64,000 nt of DNA from Gammaproteobacteria bacterium (GCA_021773835.1 JAJFJQ010000062.1:333322-397321), one strand, 5' to 3'. Counted from the stretch's first letter, positions 28,065 through 37,345 are shown. The notes: a model not told the origin generated them from the sequence alone. Numbers and translations: made by a program.

Positions 28065-29240
28065 CTAGGGCGTGACAGCCGCCACGGTAGCGGTCTTGAG
28101 TTTTCCTTGGAACCAAAAACCAAGAACCGCCAATGCAACGGCGATCATTTCGAAGGCGACGGTATAGCCAAAGCGGTCAATGACGCGTCCGAAGAAGGCG
28201 ACACCCGCGCCTTGGCCGATCATCAACGAGAATACAAATAACGCGACGGCGGTACCGCGAGCATCGGGCGCTAGCTCGGTCGCCAAGGTCTGTAGGGTGT
28301 TGTGCATGACGTAGAATCCGAAGCCACAAATAACCATGATTGGAACACAGATCTGCCACCCTGGCGCAAATGCGAAACCTAGGTAGCAGCAAGACGTGAT
28401 GATGCTGCCGACGATGACCATGCGGCGTTCACCCAGCGCCGGGACAATAAACTTCGCGGTATTACTGTAAATCAAGCTACCGATCCCAAAGCAGGCAAGC
28501 AACAGGCCAATCCAGGCATAGCCAAGGCCGAAGTGCTCATGCAAAAAGGCACCGATATACGCGCCGCCGGCGAAGAAAAAAAAGCCTTCGGTACTTGCCG
28601 TAATGGCAACGTGGCGCGGCCCGCGTTGGCGCAAGAGCTCGATATATGACCGAAACAAGTGGCGGCCGCGAAGCGGCGCGGGACGCAGTGTCTCGCGGTG
28701 GTGATTCGAGTAGCGCCACACGAAGTAGGTCATGGCACCAGCAAGGATGCCGAAAACAACAAAGATCACCCGCCAACCAAATGCCGCAGCCATGATCCCG
28801 CCAAGGCTACCACCCGCGATCTGGCCCAAGATAAGTCCGCTCAAATAACGCGCGATCACCGGTTGACGGACTTCATAGGCAAAATGATCGGCGATAAACG
28901 CCATTGACAGCGGGACGACCGCGGCGGTCGCGATGCCGGCCATGAACCGAAGCGCCGCGAGTGCCTCGATGCTATTTGCGGCCGCGCACCCGATCGTGAA
29001 CAAAGAAGAGGCGCCCAGCGATATCACTATAACGCTCAGCTTGCCGAAGCGGTCGCCAAGCGGCCCTAAAACGATTTGGCAAATTCCGTAAGGCAGGGCA
29101 AATGCCGTGACGATAATGCCCGCCGTACCTATTGTGAGTTCGAAGTCGGCAGCGATGACGGGAAGGAGTGGGTCCGTGATCCGCATGATCGCGACGATGA
29201 TGAATGCGGCCGCACTGAGCCAGAATATGATTTGTTGCAT
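28065..29240 (-). CDS. MFS transporter (drug/arabinose-efflux type)
   Basis: 391 residues from ATG 29240 (MQQIIFWLSAAAFIIVAIMR) with twelve hydrophobic segments and motif A GPLGDRFGKLSVIV after helix 2. The helix-5 region and cytoplasmic loop are typical of 12-helix exporters. A GTG at 29309 would add 23 residues rich in Arg and His and is not preferred. The gene is divergent from the SprA-related gene. Substrate unknown. Confidence 0.88.
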   Translation of the reverse strand: MQQIIFWLSAAAFIIVAIMRITDPLLPVIAADFELTIGTAGIIVTAFALPYGICQIVLGPLGDRFGKLSVIVISLGASSLFTIGCAAANSIEALAALRFMAGIATAAVVPLSMAFIADHFAYEVRQPVIARYLSGLILGQIAGGSLGGIMAAAFGWRVIFVVFGILAGAMTYFVWRYSNHHRETLRPAPLRGRHLFRSYIELLRQRGPRHVAITASTEGFFFFAGGAYIGAFLHEHFGLGYAWIGLLLACFGIGSLIYSNTAKFIVPALGERRMVIVGSIITSCCYLGFAFAPGWQICVPIMVICGFGFYVMHNTLQTLATELAPDARGTAVALFVFSLMIGQGAGVAFFGRVIDRFGYTVAFEMIAVALAVLGFWFQGKLKTATVAAVTP

Positions 29241-29336
29241 GGGTCTCAAAAAAAGGCGGCGATGGGTGAACAGACTGACGGCGGTATTGTTCGGGCACGC
29301 ATGATACACGACTTCCGTGACTCAATTTTTGTTGCC

Positions 29337-29954
29337 ATGGCGATTAAAGATTCATGCGCAGCTGCCGCTAACACGGGCAACAAACCGATCGAATCATGCC
29401 CGATGATCCATCTCCACACATCGCACTCGCCAACTACCACGCAACTCCCAACGCGATCAGATAAGCCTGTGGCGACACCAGAGCCGGTGGATTCGGCGGA
29501 ACTCAAAATGATCCAGCAGCTTCGTGCGCGCGATCTGGAGGTGAGAAGCCACGAGCAAGCGCATGTGGCAGCGGCCGGTAGTCTCGCTCAGGGCGGCCCA
29601 TCGTTTCAGTTCACCCGGGGTCCCGATGGCCGACTGTATGCGACCGGCGGCGAAGTCGGAATCGACGTGTCGCCGGTGGCGAACGATCCGCACGCCACTA
29701 TCGAAAAGGCACAGCAGATCCGCCGTGCGGCGTTGGCACCGTCGAATCCATCACAAGCGGATCGCGCGGTAGCGGCGCGGGCAACGGCAATGATTACTGA
29801 GGCTAGAGCTGAGTTACAGCGCAATGCCCGTGACGCAGAAGCGCCGTTGGAGGTTGTTGACAAAGCAGACGATGGTCACGAGGCAGACGGATTGCTGGCG
29901 CATTTTGCTACGAATTCAGCGGAGCGTTCGCCGCAGATCGATTTAACAATCTGA
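29337..29954 (+). CDS. SprA-related putative metalloprotease (HEQAH)
   Basis: About 205 residues. After a low-complexity N-terminus comes a compact conserved domain: LRARDLEVRSHEQAH, GGPSFQFTRGPDGRLYATGGEV, GIDVSPVANDPHATIEKAQQIRRAALAP and DRAVAARA. This is the SprA-related family (Pfam PF12118 by memory), whose HExxH (here residues 72-76) suggests a zinc protease. No signal peptide is seen. The start is uncertain: ATG codons at 29301, 29337 and 29403 are all in frame, without strong ribosome binding sites; a longer reading back to 29076 runs antisense through the MFS gene and is rejected. Confidence 0.78.
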   Translation: MAIKDSCAAAANTGNKPIESCPMIHLHTSHSPTTTQLPTRSDKPVATPEPVDSAELKMIQQLRARDLEVRSHEQAHVAAAGSLAQGGPSFQFTRGPDGRLYATGGEVGIDVSPVANDPHATIEKAQQIRRAALAPSNPSQADRAVAARATAMITEARAELQRNARDAEAPLEVVDKADDGHEADGLLAHFATNSAERSPQIDLTI

Positions 29955-30103
29955 TCCGACGGAACATCCAATTTAACCGCGCAGAACACGAGAATTAGAC
30001 ATCATTGATAACATCGATTATACGGGATTGATTCCCGTGTCCTGTGTACCGTCCGTGGTAAATTTCGTTATCTAAACCTGCCTGTAGCCTTTCTATTCAA
30101 GCC

Positions 30104-31144
30104 CTATTTTCTGAACGCCGGGATCACATCCTTTGCAAAGATGTCCATGCTCGAGCGGACTTGATGCGCCGGCAAACCGGCAAATGCCATGCCGCAAACG
30201 AGATCTGTGCAGCGCCCGCGGCTAATATAGTCGGCGATCATGCCCTTGGCATCTTCGGGCGTGCCGACGATTGCCGGTTCGCCGAACATGTCAAATTCCT
30301 GCTTTGCGATCATCTCGTCAACGCTCGGGAGATTGGCCATTCCCTCGTCGTGCACGGTGCCGTCGCTTGCTTCATGAAACCATCTCGCATAGCACGATGC
30401 GGTGTAGTGAAGTGATTTAGCGCATGCTTCCCATGCTTGTTCGCGGCTCTGCGCGACGTGGATCCACCTGAGTTGCGCCGTATTGAAGTGCTGCGGGTTG
30501 CGTCCGGCTGCCTCTAGGCAGGCGTCATAATGTTCAACTCCCTCGGTTGGTCCAGTGACTTGGAAGTGGAAGCCCATCTTAGCGGCGCGCTCGATCGCCT
30601 TCTCCGCAACCGCGCCCAACCAGATCGGCGGGTGTGGTTTTTGCAGTGCCGGCGGCACGATTTGGATTTTGTTTAACTTGTTGAACTTGCCATCGATTGT
30701 GACTTCCTCGTCGCTCAGCAGACGTTGAATAATATCGATGCCTTCGCGTAGACGCGGACCCCGTTCGGTATGAGGGATCCCCTGATCGGCAAATTCCTTG
30801 CGTCGATAGCCAAGTCCGACGCCAAGATCGAAACGTCCGTTCGACAACAGATCTACCGTTGCTGTGTCTTCGGCAACGGTGACAGGATTGTGTAGTGGTA
30901 ACAGGACCAAAAATGTACCGATGCGAATACGGCTCGTGCGGGTCGCGATGCCTGCGGCAAGCGGCAGCAGTGATGGTGAATAACCATCATCGACAAAGTG
31001 ATGCTCGGTAAGCCACGCGTGGTCGTATCCCATGGCCTCGGAATCTACGATCAAATCCATATGGTTGCGGTATAAGTCTTGCCATGGAACGCGGTTGAAC
31101 TGCGGATTCCGGAACGACCATAAGAGACCAAATCTAAGATTCAT
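30104..31144 (-). CDS. LLM-class flavin-dependent oxidoreductase
   Basis: 346-residue bacterial luciferase-like monooxygenase using reduced FMN or F420. Family features are the N-terminal strand LRFGLLWSF, the helix with AWLTEHHFVDDGYSPSLLPL, the loop TSRIRIGTFLVLLPLHNPVTVAED, and GRFDLGVGLGYRRKEFADQGI. The Shine-Dalgarno CGGAG lies just ahead of the ATG. It is monocistronic, with no partner reductase nearby, so substrate and cofactor cannot be assigned. Confidence 0.9.
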   Translation of the reverse strand: MNLRFGLLWSFRNPQFNRVPWQDLYRNHMDLIVDSEAMGYDHAWLTEHHFVDDGYSPSLLPLAAGIATRTSRIRIGTFLVLLPLHNPVTVAEDTATVDLLSNGRFDLGVGLGYRRKEFADQGIPHTERGPRLREGIDIIQRLLSDEEVTIDGKFNKLNKIQIVPPALQKPHPPIWLGAVAEKAIERAAKMGFHFQVTGPTEGVEHYDACLEAAGRNPQHFNTAQLRWIHVAQSREQAWEACAKSLHYTASCYARWFHEASDGTVHDEGMANLPSVDEMIAKQEFDMFGEPAIVGTPEDAKGMIADYISRGRCTDLVCGMAFAGLPAHQVRSSMDIFAKDVIPAFRK

Positions 31145-31354
31145 TTAATTCTCCGAGTGACGAGTGTTTTGAGCCCATATAAGGGCGGCAGAATTTACAC
31201 GCACCGGCCCGATTGAGCAAGTTGCGGTTGTTAGCGAGAAGCGACAGGGCCACTATCATCAGGTATAAGTACGCGATATTTTGCCGCCGTTCGTCGCCCG
31301 AATCGCGAACACTGCGTGGGCTGACAAAACTAAATACCGACGAGGAATACCTAA

Positions 31355-32212
31355 TTGAGTAGTGAATATGTAATCACGACTGACGCCGCAGGCTTTGCGG
31401 CCGATGTCATCGCTGCCTCCCACGAGCGCCCAGTGTTGGTCGATTTCTGGGCTGAGTGGTGTGGTCCATGCAAGTCAGTGGCGCCGGTGTTGGATAGTTT
31501 GGCCGACGAGTTCGACGGTGAGTTGGTCGTCGCAAAAGTTGACACCGACATTGAGCAAGAGCTGGCGCAGTCGTATGGCATCCGGAGTCTCCCAACGATG
31601 TTGCTATTCCGTAACGGTGAGCCGGTCGAACAAATCATTGGTGCGCAACCAGGCACTGAGATCCGCCGGCTGATTGAGCGGTTTCTCCCGCGCCCAGGGG
31701 ATGATTTGGTCGACGCCGCATCTGCATTGATGGACCTTGGCGATTTGAGCGCGGCGGAACAAAAACTCCGAGAAGCGCTCACTGAAGATGCGAACAACTA
31801 CGCCATCCATCAATTGTTGGCCGAGGTCTTAATCCGGCAAGGTGCTTACAGCGCGGCCGAGCAGCTTATCGCCACACTGCCGATAAACGTCGCAACGGAT
31901 TCAACGTTTGAGCAAATCAACGCGCAGCTTAGCCTTGCACGCCAGCTTTCTCCGGGTGTCGATCGACCCGTCCTTGAGGAACGACTCGCAGACCCGGAGG
32001 ATGTCGAAGCGCGTTTCCAGCTGAGCGTGATGCAAGCCGTCGATGGTGAGTTTGAGCCGGCGCTCGAGGCCTTACTCGATCTCATCGTGACCCAGCGCGA
32101 TTGGAATAAGGGCGCCATTCACAAGCTGATTCTCGATATCTTTACCGCGATGGGGCTGGATGATCCGCGGGTCAAGGTGTTTCGTACGCGACTCGCAAGA
32201 ACCTTGAATTAA
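31355..32212 (+). CDS. cnoX: CnoX/YbbN-like thioredoxin-TPR co-chaperone
   Basis: 285 residues: a thioredoxin domain (1-110) with an intact WCGPC active site (Cys36, Cys39), followed by TPR-like helices and the family C-terminus (FQLSVMQAVDGEFEPALEALLDLIVTQRDW). CnoX protects cytoplasmic proteins during oxidative stress and hands them to GroEL. E. coli CnoX lacks the first cysteine, so this one should be redox active. The start is TTG at 31355 with GAGGA nine bases ahead; no ATG fits. Confidence 0.9.
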   Translation: MSSEYVITTDAAGFAADVIAASHERPVLVDFWAEWCGPCKSVAPVLDSLADEFDGELVVAKVDTDIEQELAQSYGIRSLPTMLLFRNGEPVEQIIGAQPGTEIRRLIERFLPRPGDDLVDAASALMDLGDLSAAEQKLREALTEDANNYAIHQLLAEVLIRQGAYSAAEQLIATLPINVATDSTFEQINAQLSLARQLSPGVDRPVLEERLADPEDVEARFQLSVMQAVDGEFEPALEALLDLIVTQRDWNKGAIHKLILDIFTAMGLDDPRVKVFRTRLARTLN

Positions 32213-32252
32213 AGCGAGTTTTCAACGGCATGCAGTCCGTCTGCTAGTCCGT

Positions 32253-32269
32253 TGTCAATCAACTTTACA
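32253..32269. promoter_or_regulatory. Dyad TGTCAA-N5-TTTACA, probable upstream activator site 1
   Basis: TGTCAATCAACTTTACA is an imperfect inverted repeat (TGTnAA-N5-TTnACA). It matches the second copy at 32366 in 15 of 17 bases and lies about 190 bases ahead of the sigma-54 promoter, where an enhancer-binding protein would bind. Confidence 0.6.
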
Positions 32270-32365
32270 TCGAGATATTTTCCATACGTTATTGAATTAA
32301 ATAGAAGTAATAGGATTTCCGCGTGATCGACCCCAGGTGGTCTGCGACTCGGTCGACACATTAGA

Positions 32366-32382
32366 TGTCAACAAACTTTACA
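32366..32382. promoter_or_regulatory. Dyad TGTCAA-N5-TTTACA, probable upstream activator site 2
   Basis: TGTCAACAAACTTTACA repeats the dyad at 32253 with its centre 113 bases away. It lies about 75 bases ahead of the -24/-12 element. The candidate binder is a PrsR-type response regulator, known to control PEP-CTERM genes with sigma-54 in other bacteria; that identity is inference. Confidence 0.6.
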
Positions 32383-32448
32383 CCTCATGTAGCCACTGCG
32401 ATCACCACGACCCGGCTAATTCCATAATTTTCAGTGGCTTGTGCTGTA

Positions 32449-32463
32449 TGGCCCGAATATTGC
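32449..32463 (+). promoter_or_regulatory. Sigma-54 (-24/-12) promoter of the PEP-CTERM gene
   Basis: TGGCCCGAATATTGC fits the RpoN consensus TGGCAcg-N4-TTGC with the invariant GG (32450-32451) and GC (32462-32463) ten bases apart. Transcription should start near 32475, leaving a leader of about 35 bases before the ATG at 32509. Confidence 0.75.
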
Positions 32464-32508
32464 CCTGGCTTCGTCAATATTCGTTTTGTGACCAGTGAGG
32501 TCAGGCCA

Positions 32509-33153
32509 ATGAAAAAATCAATATCGCGACTAATTGCCGCTGCCGGGCTGACGTTTGTCGCCTGGATGGACGCCGGCGCAACCGTTATCGAAGACCCAGG
32601 GCTTATTACTTGGAATGGCACTTGCTTGGATTGTACCGAACCGCTCGGTTCCCCATCCCCTGCAACCGCGGTACTTGATGTTATTGATCTAGGAAATGCA
32701 GATGGTTTTACTGCCACCGATATCGGTGGCGGTAATCTGGTTGGTTTTTCCTACTGGTCGGAATTGTTCCCGTTCGGTGTCTTCGCCGATCCTTATTCGA
32801 TCGTTGGTGCAGGCGGTGTGATCCCACTCGCGGCAAATTCAGCTGCGGATATCGTGATCGATTTTATGCCACTGTTTGGGTACGCGGATGGTGCGGTCGG
32901 CTCGGTATGCGATAGCGGACCCTGTGAGTGTATCGACGACGATTGCGATGTGGAAATCGTCATGTGGCGATTTGAGACAAGTCGTAGTGGCGACCGTCCG
33001 TGGTCGATTGGTCCACTTGGCTATCTACCGTTTGACCTCGGCGTGGCAAGTGCCTTCGCCGTGCCCGAGCCTCCTTCGATTCTATTGCTTGGACTGGCGT
33101 TAGTGGGATCCACGATCCGTTGGCGCAAGGTACAGGCGATCGGGATTCAGTAG
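32509..33153 (+). CDS. PEP-CTERM sorting-domain surface protein
   Basis: 214-residue exported protein. It has an N-terminal signal peptide (MKKSISRLIAAAGLTFVAW), a beta-rich body with cysteine pairs (TCLDC, and VCDSGPCECIDDDC, which is also acidic), and a C-terminal tripartite sorting signal: PEP at 186-188, a hydrophobic helix ILLLGLALVG and a basic end IRWRK. Exosortase cleaves and anchors such proteins, often together with exopolysaccharide secretion. GAGG lies eight bases ahead of the ATG. Control by sigma-54 and two upstream dyads is visible in the 296-base gap before it. The body domain is not recognised. Confidence 0.88.
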   Translation: MKKSISRLIAAAGLTFVAWMDAGATVIEDPGLITWNGTCLDCTEPLGSPSPATAVLDVIDLGNADGFTATDIGGGNLVGFSYWSELFPFGVFADPYSIVGAGGVIPLAANSAADIVIDFMPLFGYADGAVGSVCDSGPCECIDDDCDVEIVMWRFETSRSGDRPWSIGPLGYLPFDLGVASAFAVPEPPSILLLGLALVGSTIRWRKVQAIGIQ

Positions 33154-33187
33154 GCTTATCGTTCGCACGGACCTCGATGCCCATGCT

Positions 33188-35074
33188 TTAGGAACTAGGT
33201 TTCACGGACGCCGCACTTGGCTTCTCTTGGGCGTCGGGCGCGTCGAGGCTTAAACCGGCCATAACCGCAGGGGTAAACTTAGACGCCTCAGCGCTTACCG
33301 CCACCGGATCGAATATTGGTAGCGAACAAGCGGTGTCATTACAGATGTACATTGCCGGTCGTTCCCGCGCGGGATAGCGCCCAGGCGCTTCATAGTGGAC
33401 AACTTTACGTGGCTCATACACGGCTTGGCCTGCGGCCAACAGTGCCTGTGCCGCTGCAGTGGCCGGGTCGCCGACAACCGAGAATTCGACGTAACCAGCA
33501 TCGATCAGCTCTAGTGCTATTGCCAAGTTTCCGGTGATCCGACCTTCTCGTTTTACGATGGCCGGCACCGCGACCGCACGAATTGCCTGTTCCGCAATGG
33601 TCTTCAATTCGTCGTCCTTGGTCGCGACGCCAAGAAGGAATAGAAACTGCGCGGCCACGGCGTTGTCTTCCAGCGGTTTGCGCCGCGCAATCATCGCCTC
33701 CGTACCGTCGGCCGCGGAGCCGAAGAATCCGCCGAGCTTCTTATCCTCTAAGTGTTCGCGCATGGCCGACATGACTTGATGTGCACGCGCAAGCCATTGC
33801 TCATCCGCGCTCGCCTGGTACAGTGCCAGCAGTGCGCGGCCGACGTAGGCTTGGGTGCGCAAATACGGTCGCTCATCGAAGCGCAATATATGCGTGCGTT
33901 TGTCTTTCTGACCAATGAGGCGCTGATCAGGCTTCAATTGCAGAAACCATCCATCCCCGGTTTGCCGCGCCGTACTCAGCGCAATGGCGGTGTCGGTGGC
34001 GATGCTTAGATAGCGCAATTCCCCGGTTGCTTCAAATGCATGGACATAACCTAACAAGACGCGCGCGTTCAAGTCGGTAAAGGTTGAATGATCGGTACTT
34101 GGGAGTCCATGTTTGCGGCGCTCGGGATCTGGTAGTGCGTAATAAGCTTCAATGTCGAGGCCACTCATGCCAGGTACCGTGTCTTTCTGGCTCGCGTAAT
34201 ACAACCCGTCCGGGCCACGCATCTGACCTTGTAGGTAGCGGTCGATACGCTCGATCCGGTCGCGAAACAAAGGGTCCCGCGTCAGCTGATAGGCGCTTGA
34301 GAAGATCTGTAATGCGGCACCCTGACTTTCCGTGCGAAGCTCTTTTACCGTATTGCCCCAGCGGTTTATCGAGGCATAAAACATCCCGCCCCACACCGGA
34401 TCAGTCTGTTCGGCAAAACCGCGAATATTTTTGAGTCCGCGCTTCCGCGCTTGCTCGTTGTTATAAAGGTGACCGCGTAGCAAGAATTGGAGCGTGGCCT
34501 CGGCATACTCTAAGACCTTGGCGTTACCCCACCCACCGATCTCATCGTTGTAGCTGCGTTCGAGTTGTCGGCGAACTTGTTTGCGTACGGCATCGAGTGG
34601 ACCGGTGATCGGTGTATTCGGCGCCACATAGGGTTCTTTGGTATCGACCTCTAGCTTGCCGCTGGTGTGTTGAGCAATGAGATCTTCCAAGATCGGTATG
34701 AATTTTGCCGGTCGCATACTACCGCGCAAGGCCAAGACCTGGGTGCCGTCGGGACGCATAAATGCTGTTGCCGGCCAGGCCCAGTCCGAATACCGATCTC
34801 CAATGTCAGGTCGCGCTTCACTATCAACCTGGATGCTCACGAAATTATTGTTCAGTACATCGATGACATTCGGGTTGGTGAACGTGTTCATTTTCATAAA
34901 CCGACAGGCCGTACAACCTTCATGACCGACATTGACCATAATCAGCCGGTTATTTTCGCGTGCCGATTGAAATGCCGCAGGTTCCCAGTCGAACCAATCG
35001 ATCGATGAATCTGCTAATGCACTGATGGCGACGGTGACGCAACACAATGCGACGGCTACTCTTGAAACGCTCAT
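33188..35074 (-). CDS. DUF255/YyaL-like thioredoxin-domain protein, exported
   Basis: 628 residues. The start MSVSRVAVALCCVTVAISALA is a signal peptide, and AGGGGAG precedes the ATG by six bases; the ATG 30 bases earlier is less likely. An N-terminal thioredoxin-like domain follows, with Cys54-Thr-Ala-Cys57 in GHEGCTACRFMKMNTFTNP. Then comes a long alpha/alpha-barrel region like the YyaL/SPATA20 family (DNAVAAQFLFLLG). The end has a proline-rich tail, with a cysteine pair in CNDTAC. Most YyaL proteins are cytoplasmic, so export is noteworthy. Its biochemical role is unknown; thiol-disulphide exchange is likely. Confidence 0.85.
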   Translation of the reverse strand: MSVSRVAVALCCVTVAISALADSSIDWFDWEPAAFQSARENNRLIMVNVGHEGCTACRFMKMNTFTNPNVIDVLNNNFVSIQVDSEARPDIGDRYSDWAWPATAFMRPDGTQVLALRGSMRPAKFIPILEDLIAQHTSGKLEVDTKEPYVAPNTPITGPLDAVRKQVRRQLERSYNDEIGGWGNAKVLEYAEATLQFLLRGHLYNNEQARKRGLKNIRGFAEQTDPVWGGMFYASINRWGNTVKELRTESQGAALQIFSSAYQLTRDPLFRDRIERIDRYLQGQMRGPDGLYYASQKDTVPGMSGLDIEAYYALPDPERRKHGLPSTDHSTFTDLNARVLLGYVHAFEATGELRYLSIATDTAIALSTARQTGDGWFLQLKPDQRLIGQKDKRTHILRFDERPYLRTQAYVGRALLALYQASADEQWLARAHQVMSAMREHLEDKKLGGFFGSAADGTEAMIARRKPLEDNAVAAQFLFLLGVATKDDELKTIAEQAIRAVAVPAIVKREGRITGNLAIALELIDAGYVEFSVVGDPATAAAQALLAAGQAVYEPRKVVHYEAPGRYPARERPAMYICNDTACSLPIFDPVAVSAEASKFTPAVMAGLSLDAPDAQEKPSAASVKPSS

Positions 35075-35166
35075 TCGATTCTCCCCTGACGCTTTTGTTC
35101 GCACTATGGAGGTCCTGGAGTCGTCTTAGTAGACCCGATCGTGCTAGCGCTGGTTCCAACCGATTT

Positions 35167-35490
35167 TTAGCGGTCGAACACCTGCCAACTAAATTCGATG
35201 CCGAGCGCCGTGACGTTCTGTTCTGCATTGGTGAAAAACTCGACCCCGGCCGGCGGTGGTTGATCACTCAGTGCGATCAATATTTTTAGTTCATTATTCT
35301 TCCCGGCTGGGTAGGCGCGCTCGATCTCGCCGCTGCGAATGAATTTAAGGTAGGTATTGAGTTTTGCTTTTAGTGCCGCAATGTGCGCGCCCGGGTCATC
35401 CCAATCGAGATCGTCGGCAATCGTCAACACGCAATAGCCATCCGGTGCGATGCCGATAAAATCAATTTTTTCCAGGTCGGCAAGCGCCAT
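35167..35490 (-). CDS. DUF6572-like small cytoplasmic protein
   Basis: 107 residues, acidic and soluble. The pattern IDFIGIAPDGYCVLTIADDLDWDDPGAHIAALKAKLNTYLKFIRSGEI matches a small widespread family that I recall as DUF6572, of unknown function. AAGGGA precedes the ATG by several bases. It lies 92 bases upstream of the YyaL-like gene on the same strand and could be cotranscribed with it. Confidence 0.65.
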   Translation of the reverse strand: MALADLEKIDFIGIAPDGYCVLTIADDLDWDDPGAHIAALKAKLNTYLKFIRSGEIERAYPAGKNNELKILIALSDQPPPAGVEFFTNAEQNVTALGIEFSWQVFDR

Positions 35491-35647
35491 GTAATCCCTT
35501 ATCAGCTAAGTGCGAAGACCCGGTGTTAAGGCCAAGACTCATAGCCATTCTAAGGCGTCCGAATCCCGAGTCCAGCGAAATGAGCGCTCGATTTGTTGGG
35601 TAGGAGCTGTGTAAAGTTCTACTACTACCATTCACCCGGAGACGATT

Positions 35648-36469
35648 GTGGAAAAAGAACTCGAACTCGCACAGCAAGCCTACGATGTCATAGTCAACTT
35701 TGTCGTAAATTATTCATTCCAGTTGATCGGGGCAGTCCTTATTTTGATCGCCGGATTCATCGTTGGAGGGTGGGTCTCGCGGATGCTACTGCGGCTTCAG
35801 GAACGTCGTGACGTCGACGTCACCTTACGCCAGTTTATCGCCAGCACGGTGCGGCTCATCGTTATCGGTTTATTCGTGATCATCGCGGTGAGTAAGCTTG
35901 GTCTAAGTATCACCCCATTGATCGCGGCGCTCGGTGGCCTTGCAGTTGGTGCTAGCTTCGCGATCCAAGGTCCGGTGTCGAATTATGGTGCGGGTTTCGT
36001 CATCATCCTCACTCGCATGTTTAAGGTGGGTGATACCATCTCGGTACAAGGATGCTTCGGTGTGGTGAAGGAAATCACCTTAGCCACGACGCAGCTTGTC
36101 GCCGAAGACGGTGAAGACATCGTCATCCCAAACAAACACGTCGTTGGTGAAATTCACCGGAATTCCTACGCGAACCGCCTCGTGGAGGGTAGTATCGGGA
36201 TTGCCTATAGCGAAGATCCTGATCGCGCGATCGAGCTAATCGAAAAAGTTATCCGTGATTTCCCCGGGGTAACCGGGGAGCCGGCGGCACAGGTTGGCAT
36301 CGAGTCGTTTGGTGATTCATCGATCACCATAGCCTATCGCTTTTGGATCCCGACGCCATCATTCTTCGAATCGCAATTCGCCGTTAATCGATCCGTATTT
36401 AAGGCCTTGCGTGGCGCAGACATCACCATCCCATTCCCGCAACGCGAGATCAGGATGTTAGCTGGATAG
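35648..36469 (+). CDS. mscS: Small-conductance mechanosensitive channel (MscS family)
   Basis: 273-residue inner-membrane channel opening under membrane tension. Three transmembrane helices precede the pore-lining TM3 (LIAALGGLAVGASFAIQGPVSNYGAGFVIIL), then the beta domain (VGDTISVQGCFGVVKEITLATTQLVAEDGEDIVIPNKHV) and the alpha/beta vestibule ending FPQREIRML. The length matches E. coli MscS. The start is GTG at 35648 with GGAGA nearby. Confidence 0.93.
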   Translation: MEKELELAQQAYDVIVNFVVNYSFQLIGAVLILIAGFIVGGWVSRMLLRLQERRDVDVTLRQFIASTVRLIVIGLFVIIAVSKLGLSITPLIAALGGLAVGASFAIQGPVSNYGAGFVIILTRMFKVGDTISVQGCFGVVKEITLATTQLVAEDGEDIVIPNKHVVGEIHRNSYANRLVEGSIGIAYSEDPDRAIELIEKVIRDFPGVTGEPAAQVGIESFGDSSITIAYRFWIPTPSFFESQFAVNRSVFKALRGADITIPFPQREIRMLAG

Positions 36470-36490
36470 CGCGGGGTGCTGGCTGGTCAG

Positions 36491-37345
36491 TCAGTCACTA
36501 ACCCAGGCCGCTTTGGTGCGCACGAGAGAGCCATCGTGGTAGTCGCTAAAGGCTTGTTCGATTTCCTCACGCGAGGTCATGACAAACGGACCGTATTGGG
36601 CGATCGGCTCCCCGATCGGTTTGCCGGCGACTAAGATGAAGCGCAATTCATCATTTGCGGTTATCGCGAAGCGCTCGCCCTCGCTTAAGCGCGCCAACGC
36701 ATGCGTCGGAACCGGTTCACCGGCGACTTGCCCGTGGCCTTGATAAGCGTAGATGAACGCTGTCATGGAGGTCGGTAGCTCATAGGTGAATTCGGCTCCC
36801 GAGGATAAGGTCACATCCAAGTAACGTACGTCGGTGTTCGGATCATCTATCGGGCCGGTGTGATCCTCATAGGCGCCGGAGATAACCCGAACCCTGGTGT
36901 CGTCGCGCTCTGCCACGGGGATGGATGCGGCGGAGAATTCCTGATAGCCGGGGTCGCTCATTTTCTCGGTCGCCGGTAGGTTGATCCAAAGCTGGAACCC
37001 ACGCATCAAGCCTTCGCTTTGCTGCGGCATTTCGGAGTGGATGACGCCGCTTGCAGCCTTCATCCATTGGATACCGCCAGCGTTCAGATCGCCTTTATTA
37101 CCCATGCTGTCCTGATGCAACATGTGGCCATCGAGCATGTAGGTCAGGGTGATAAAGCCACGGTGCGGGTGGTCTGGAAATCCGGCAATGTACTGGTCTG
37201 GATCATCGCTGCCGAAATGATCGAGCATGAGAAACGGATCGAGGTGGCGCAGACCGGGTGTACCGATCGTACGATGGACAGTCACCCCGGCACCTTCTGC
37301 CATGGGTGAGGCCTGAACGAGTTGTGCGATATGTCTAGTGGTCAC
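36491..37345 (-). CDS. Pirin-family cupin protein
   Basis: 284-residue bicupin. Metal ligands are all present: His59 and His61 in HPHRG, His103 and Glu105 in GVIHSEM. Bacterial pirins of this length such as YhhW can act as quercetin dioxygenases; the physiological role is usually unknown. The gene is ten bases ahead of nothing on its strand but follows trxC (37356-37787) by ten bases, so the two form a likely operon and might share a redox-stress role. Confidence 0.92.
   Translation of the reverse strand: MTTRHIAQLVQASPMAEGAGVTVHRTIGTPGLRHLDPFLMLDHFGSDDPDQYIAGFPDHPHRGFITLTYMLDGHMLHQDSMGNKGDLNAGGIQWMKAASGVIHSEMPQQSEGLMRGFQLWINLPATEKMSDPGYQEFSAASIPVAERDDTRVRVISGAYEDHTGPIDDPNTDVRYLDVTLSSGAEFTYELPTSMTAFIYAYQGHGQVAGEPVPTHALARLSEGERFAITANDELRFILVAGKPIGEPIAQYGPFVMTSREEIEQAFSDYHDGSLVRTKAAWVSD

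Noticed and set aside
29076..29336. Upstream extension of the SprA-related protein
   Set aside because: It runs antisense through the MFS gene and its residues look unconserved.
30022..30038. ACGGGA-N5-TCCCGT hairpin as a terminator
   Set aside because: The stem is short and no T-run follows.
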